This document shows, piece after piece, positions 5,260-7,448 of a DNA stretch of 7,448 nt. Origin of the DNA: Deltaproteobacteria bacterium (GTDB lineage Bacteria; Desulfobacterota; GWC2-55-46; DRQE01). The first letter of the stretch is position 1; every line of letters begins with the position of its first letter. The stretch spans positions 1 through 7,448 of the forward strand of contig DRQE01000148.1 of the NCBI GenBank assembly GCA_011371515.1, read 5' to 3'. The translations under genes and the position numbers were made by a program. A model generated the notes under the pieces. The model searched no databases and was not told the origin of the DNA. It saw nothing but the letters and a program-made list of their open reading frames with translations.

Positions 5260-6411
5260 TTACTCTCCCGATGCCTTCTTCTTTTTTTTCAGCTCGTGGG
5301 CACGCTTTGCAGCCTCACTGGGCTGGTAGGTACAGAAGGGTTCTTCTTCCATGTAATCGCCGGTGAAGGCATAGGCTCTTGCCCTGCATCCGCCACAGAC
5401 GCTGCGGAATTCACAGTAGCCACATCTGCCCTTGTAGTCGTCCCAAGCACGCATCTCTTGGAAGACCTTCGAGGTGTGCCATATCTTGCTGAAGGGCTCC
5501 TTCCGTATGTCCCCACACTCTACCTCAAGAAAACCACATATCTGGACCTTGCCCACATGGGACACGAAGGCAAAGGTCTGTCCACCCATACAGCCCTTGC
5601 TCATGGCATCAAGCCCATGGGTCTCTTTTGTTACGGTTCTACCCTTCTTCTTCTCACCCTGACGGAATATCCTGTAATAATGGGGTGCACAGGTTGGCTT
5701 GAACTGTATGGGCACCTTATCGCGCATCTGGTAGAACCACTCGAGGGTTCTCTCGTACTCTTCTGGTGGTATCTCGAGGTGCTTCAGATTGGCTCCCCTT
5801 CCTGTGGGCACAAGAAGGAAGGGGTGATGTGCCTTTGCCCCGAGCTTTATCACAAGCTCAAGTATCTGGGGCAGTTCATCTATGTTGTGCTTTGAGATGG
5901 TGGTATTTACCTGAAACTCAAGGCCCACCTTTTTACAGTTCTCTATCGCCTTTATCACGCTGTCGAAAGAGCCCGGCACTCTGCGGAAGTTATCATGGGT
6001 CTCGGCAGTTGCTCCATCTATGGAGAAACTGACCCTCTTTATGCCCACCTCGAGCATCTTTCTTGCAGCCTCCTCTGTAACCAGAAACCCACAGGGTGCC
6101 ATGACCATCCTCAAGCCAAGCTCTGTTCCGTGGCGGGCTATGTCCCATATGTCGTCTCTGAGCATGGGCTCACCACCGGTCATTATTATGATGGGGCTTG
6201 AGAAGGATGCCACATCATCGAGGAACTTAAGACACTCCTCTGTGGTGAGCTCATTGGGATAGGGGCCAAAGCGTGCTGCAGCCCTGCAGTGTATGCAGTC
6301 AAGGTTGCAGGACCTTGTAAGCTCCCATGCTATAAGTTTAGGAAGCCATACCCTTCTGCCTTCCTCTGCTCCATGTGTATGCTGTGTATGTTCACTGTGT
6401 TTTTTTTCCAT
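5260..6411 (-). CDS. ahbD: AhbD-type radical SAM heme b synthase
   Basis: AhbD converts iron-coproporphyrin III to heme b by oxidative decarboxylation of two propionates, the last step of the siroheme-dependent heme pathway. The 383-residue protein has the radical SAM cluster motif CNLDCIHC (Cys35, 39, 42), GGEP (79-82), and FSIDGA. The family-typical stretch AHHPFLLVPTGRG is followed by TCAPHYYRIFRQ. The C-terminal SPASM-like region has many cysteines (Cys292, 299, 330, 333, 339, 342, 360; CGYCEFRSVCGGC) for a second iron-sulfur cluster. I chose the ATG at 6411: it is 16 nt after the hemB stop and has AGGA nearby, while an in-frame ATG at 6462 would lie inside hemB. The N-terminus is His-rich (His5, 8, 11, 13), and A8 runs occur at both ends of the gene. 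The related deacetylase AhbC is less likely, because motif spelling fits AhbD and hemB is adjacent. Confidence 0.86.
   Translation of the reverse strand: MEKKHSEHTQHTHGAEEGRRVWLPKLIAWELTRSCNLDCIHCRAAARFGPYPNELTTEECLKFLDDVASFSSPIIIMTGGEPMLRDDIWDIARHGTELGLRMVMAPCGFLVTEEAARKMLEVGIKRVSFSIDGATAETHDNFRRVPGSFDSVIKAIENCKKVGLEFQVNTTISKHNIDELPQILELVIKLGAKAHHPFLLVPTGRGANLKHLEIPPEEYERTLEWFYQMRDKVPIQFKPTCAPHYYRIFRQGEKKKGRTVTKETHGLDAMSKGCMGGQTFAFVSHVGKVQICGFLEVECGDIRKEPFSKIWHTSKVFQEMRAWDDYKGRCGYCEFRSVCGGCRARAYAFTGDYMEEEPFCTYQPSEAAKRAHELKKKKKASGE
6006..6031. repeat. 26-nt near-perfect palindrome inside ahbD
   Basis: Arms 6006-6017 (CAGTTGCTCCAT) and 6020-6031 (ATGGAGAAACTG) match at 11 of 12 positions, with a 2-nt centre and one G/A mismatch. 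The segment encodes part of the conserved FSIDGA region, so protein constraint explains some of it. Confidence 0.75.
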
Positions 6412-6427
6412 CGTTCCTATGCTCCTC

Positions 6428-7402
6428 TTAACCGTTGAGTATCTTTGCAGCCTCCTCTGCAAAGTAGGTAAGTATCATGCCTGCACCTGCCCTCTTTATG
6501 CTTAGAAGGGTCTCCATCATGACCTTCTCACCATCTATCCAGCCCTTCTCTGCCGCTGCCTTTATCATGGAATACTCTCCGCTCACATTGTAGGCTGCCA
6601 CAGGATAGCCTGTCTCCTCTTTGACCCTTCTTATTATATCGAGATAGGGCAGCGCAGGTTTGACCATCACTATGTCTGCACCTTCCTCTATATCAAGAAG
6701 GACCTCCCTTAAAGCCTCGTCACTGTTGGGAGGGTCCATTTGATAGCTCTTTCTGTCGCCAAACCCCGGGGTAGAGCCTGCTGCCTCCCTGAAGGGCCCA
6801 TAGTATGCACTTGCATACTTTGCAGCATAGCTCATTATGGGTATGTGGCTGTAGCCACCCTCATCGAGCACACTTCTTATGGCACCAACCCTACCGTCCA
6901 TCATGTCAGAGGGGGCAACCATATCGCAGCCTGCCCTTACATGAGAAAGTGCCATCTCTCTTAGCACCTCAAGGGTTGAATCGTTGTCCACATCCCCTCC
7001 TTTTATGATACCACAATGGCCGTGCGATGTATACTCACACAGGCATACATCGGTTATGACCACCATCTCGGGCACCTTCTCCTTTATCTCCTTTATAGCA
7101 AGCTGCACAGGGGCATCTGGATCGAGGGCGGAACTGCCCACCTCGTCTTTGTGCTCTGGTATGCCGAAAAGGATTACCGCAGGTATCCCAAGCTCCCATG
7201 CCTCCTTTGCCTTTGAGGCTGCAAGCTCTGGGGAGAGCTGAAAGTGTCCCGGCATGGACGGTATCGGGTTTTTAACCCCCTTACCGTATATCACGAAGAG
7301 TGGCAGTATGAAGTCCTCGGGGGTGAGCACCGTTTCTGCAACCATCGCCCTGAGTGTGGCGTTCCTTCTTAACCTTCTTGGTCTGTATATGGGGAAACGC
7401 AT
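6428..7402 (-). CDS. hemB: Porphobilinogen synthase (delta-aminolevulinic acid dehydratase)
   Basis: HemB condenses two 5-aminolevulinate molecules to porphobilinogen, the first pyrrole of all tetrapyrroles. The 324-residue length is typical. Both Schiff-base lysines are present: Lys195 in [16 protein letters not shown] and Lys248 in [26 protein letters not shown] gives Cys120, Cys122 and Cys130, so this is the zinc-cysteine type rather than the magnesium, aspartate-rich type. R-P-R-R-L-R-R-N near the N-terminus and [14 protein letters not shown] are also hallmarks. The ATG at 7402 has AAGGAGG at 7413-7419 and sits 2 nt after the stop of an upstream partial gene. It is followed 16 nt later by ahbD, which supports a heme operon rather than a cobalamin-only role, though siroheme and cobalamin would share this step. 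Confidence 0.97.
   Translation of the reverse strand: MRFPIYRPRRLRRNATLRAMVAETVLTPEDFILPLFVIYGKGVKNPIPSMPGHFQLSPELAASKAKEAWELGIPAVILFGIPEHKDEVGSSALDPDAPVQLAIKEIKEKVPEMVVITDVCLCEYTSHGHCGIIKGGDVDNDSTLEVLREMALSHVRAGCDMVAPSDMMDGRVGAIRSVLDEGGYSHIPIMSYAAKYASAYYGPFREAAGSTPGFGDRKSYQMDPPNSDEALREVLLDIEEGADIVMVKPALPYLDIIRRVKEETGYPVAAYNVSGEYSMIKAAAEKGWIDGEKVMMETLLSIKRAGAGMILTYFAEEAAKILNG
6443..6464. repeat. Perfect 8-bp inverted repeat, 6-nt loop
   Basis: CTTTGCAG (6443-6450) pairs with CTGCAAAG (6457-6464). On the transcribed (-) strand the loop reads AGGAGG, a Shine-Dalgarno-like sequence. It lies 12 nt before the hemB stop and about 30 nt before the ahbD start. Confidence 0.85.
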
Positions 7403-7404
7403 GT

Positions 7405-7448
7405 CTATTCTGCCTCCTTCCTGAAGTACTCTGCTATTTTTCTTGCAA
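7405..7448 (-). CDS. 3' end of an unidentified upstream gene (partial)
   Basis: On the - strand one frame runs from the window edge as [13 protein letters not shown] and ends in TAG (7405-7407), leaving 2 nt before the hemB ATG. The amphipathic helical character and the tight spacing, with the hemB ribosome binding site inside its last codons, match the rest of this operon. Thirteen codons are too few to identify the protein. Heme-pathway genes such as ahbC, hemD/cobA or an ahbA/B decarboxylase subunit are candidates by context only. Confidence 0.5.
   Translation of the reverse strand, partial: ARKIAEYFRKEAE
7413..7419 (-). promoter_or_regulatory. Shine-Dalgarno AAGGAGG for hemB
   Basis: AAGGAGG on the - strand lies 10 nt before the hemB ATG at 7402 and within the last codons of the upstream partial gene. 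It settles the hemB start. Confidence 0.8.

Noticed and set aside
4969..5895. 308-codon + strand open frame opposite ahbD, the DUF4177-like gene and the RDD gene
   Set aside because: It is antisense to clear conserved genes, crosses their boundaries, and its translation has no recognisable domain or family motif.
6802..6819. AGTATGCA/TGCATACT inverted repeat in hemB as a regulatory site
   Set aside because: It encodes the conserved YASAY segment next to the active-site lysine, which is itself symmetric, so protein constraint can explain it; counted only in the overall tally.
1..7448. CRISPR arrays, tRNA/rRNA genes, insertion sequences, riboswitches
   Set aside because: No regular repeats, transposase motifs or RNA gene signatures were seen, and there is almost no noncoding space.

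Overview
The window reads as a dense, typical bacterial chromosome segment from a Gram-negative, probably anaerobic organism. RNase R, RibF and AroE are bacterial housekeeping genes. An LpxH-type lipid A phosphatase points to an outer membrane with lipid A. An AhbD-type radical SAM heme synthase next to hemB points to the siroheme-dependent (Ahb) heme route used by sulfate reducers and some other anaerobes. Frequent ATA isoleucine and AGA/AGG arginine codons would fit Nitrospirota or Desulfobacterota, but that placement is inference, not proof.

Left half, + strand (1-4563): the 3' part of rnr (RNase R), ribF (riboflavin kinase/FAD synthetase), aroE (shikimate dehydrogenase), an lpxH-like metallophosphoesterase, a 124-residue mini beta-carbonic-anhydrase-like protein, and a small secreted c-type cytochrome-like protein with one CxxCH. 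The first four genes are joined by three successive 4-nt ATGA stop/start overlaps. The last two follow after gaps of 18 and 21 nt, so the whole half looks like one transcription unit whose promoter lies left of the window.

Right half, - strand (7448-4568): the last 13 codons of an unidentified gene, then hemB (porphobilinogen synthase, zinc-cysteine type), ahbD, a 67-residue DUF4177-like protein, and an RDD-family membrane protein whose start overlaps the preceding stop by 8 nt. HemB makes the first pyrrole and AhbD makes the final heme b, so this is part of a heme operon. The two small genes at its end have no known place in the pathway.

The two operons converge with only 4 nt between their stop codons, and no clear terminator is visible. 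No intergenic gap exceeds about 21 nt, and no RNA gene, CRISPR array or mobile element was seen. The most unusual non-gene structure is a set of perfect or near-perfect inverted repeats inside coding sequences. The strongest are an 11-bp stem at 4275-4302 and a 12-bp stem at 4802-4831, each with a 6-nt loop. A cautious reading is that this is a housekeeping region; the points worth following up are the hairpins, the mini carbonic anhydrase/cytochrome pair, and the small genes attached to the heme operon.
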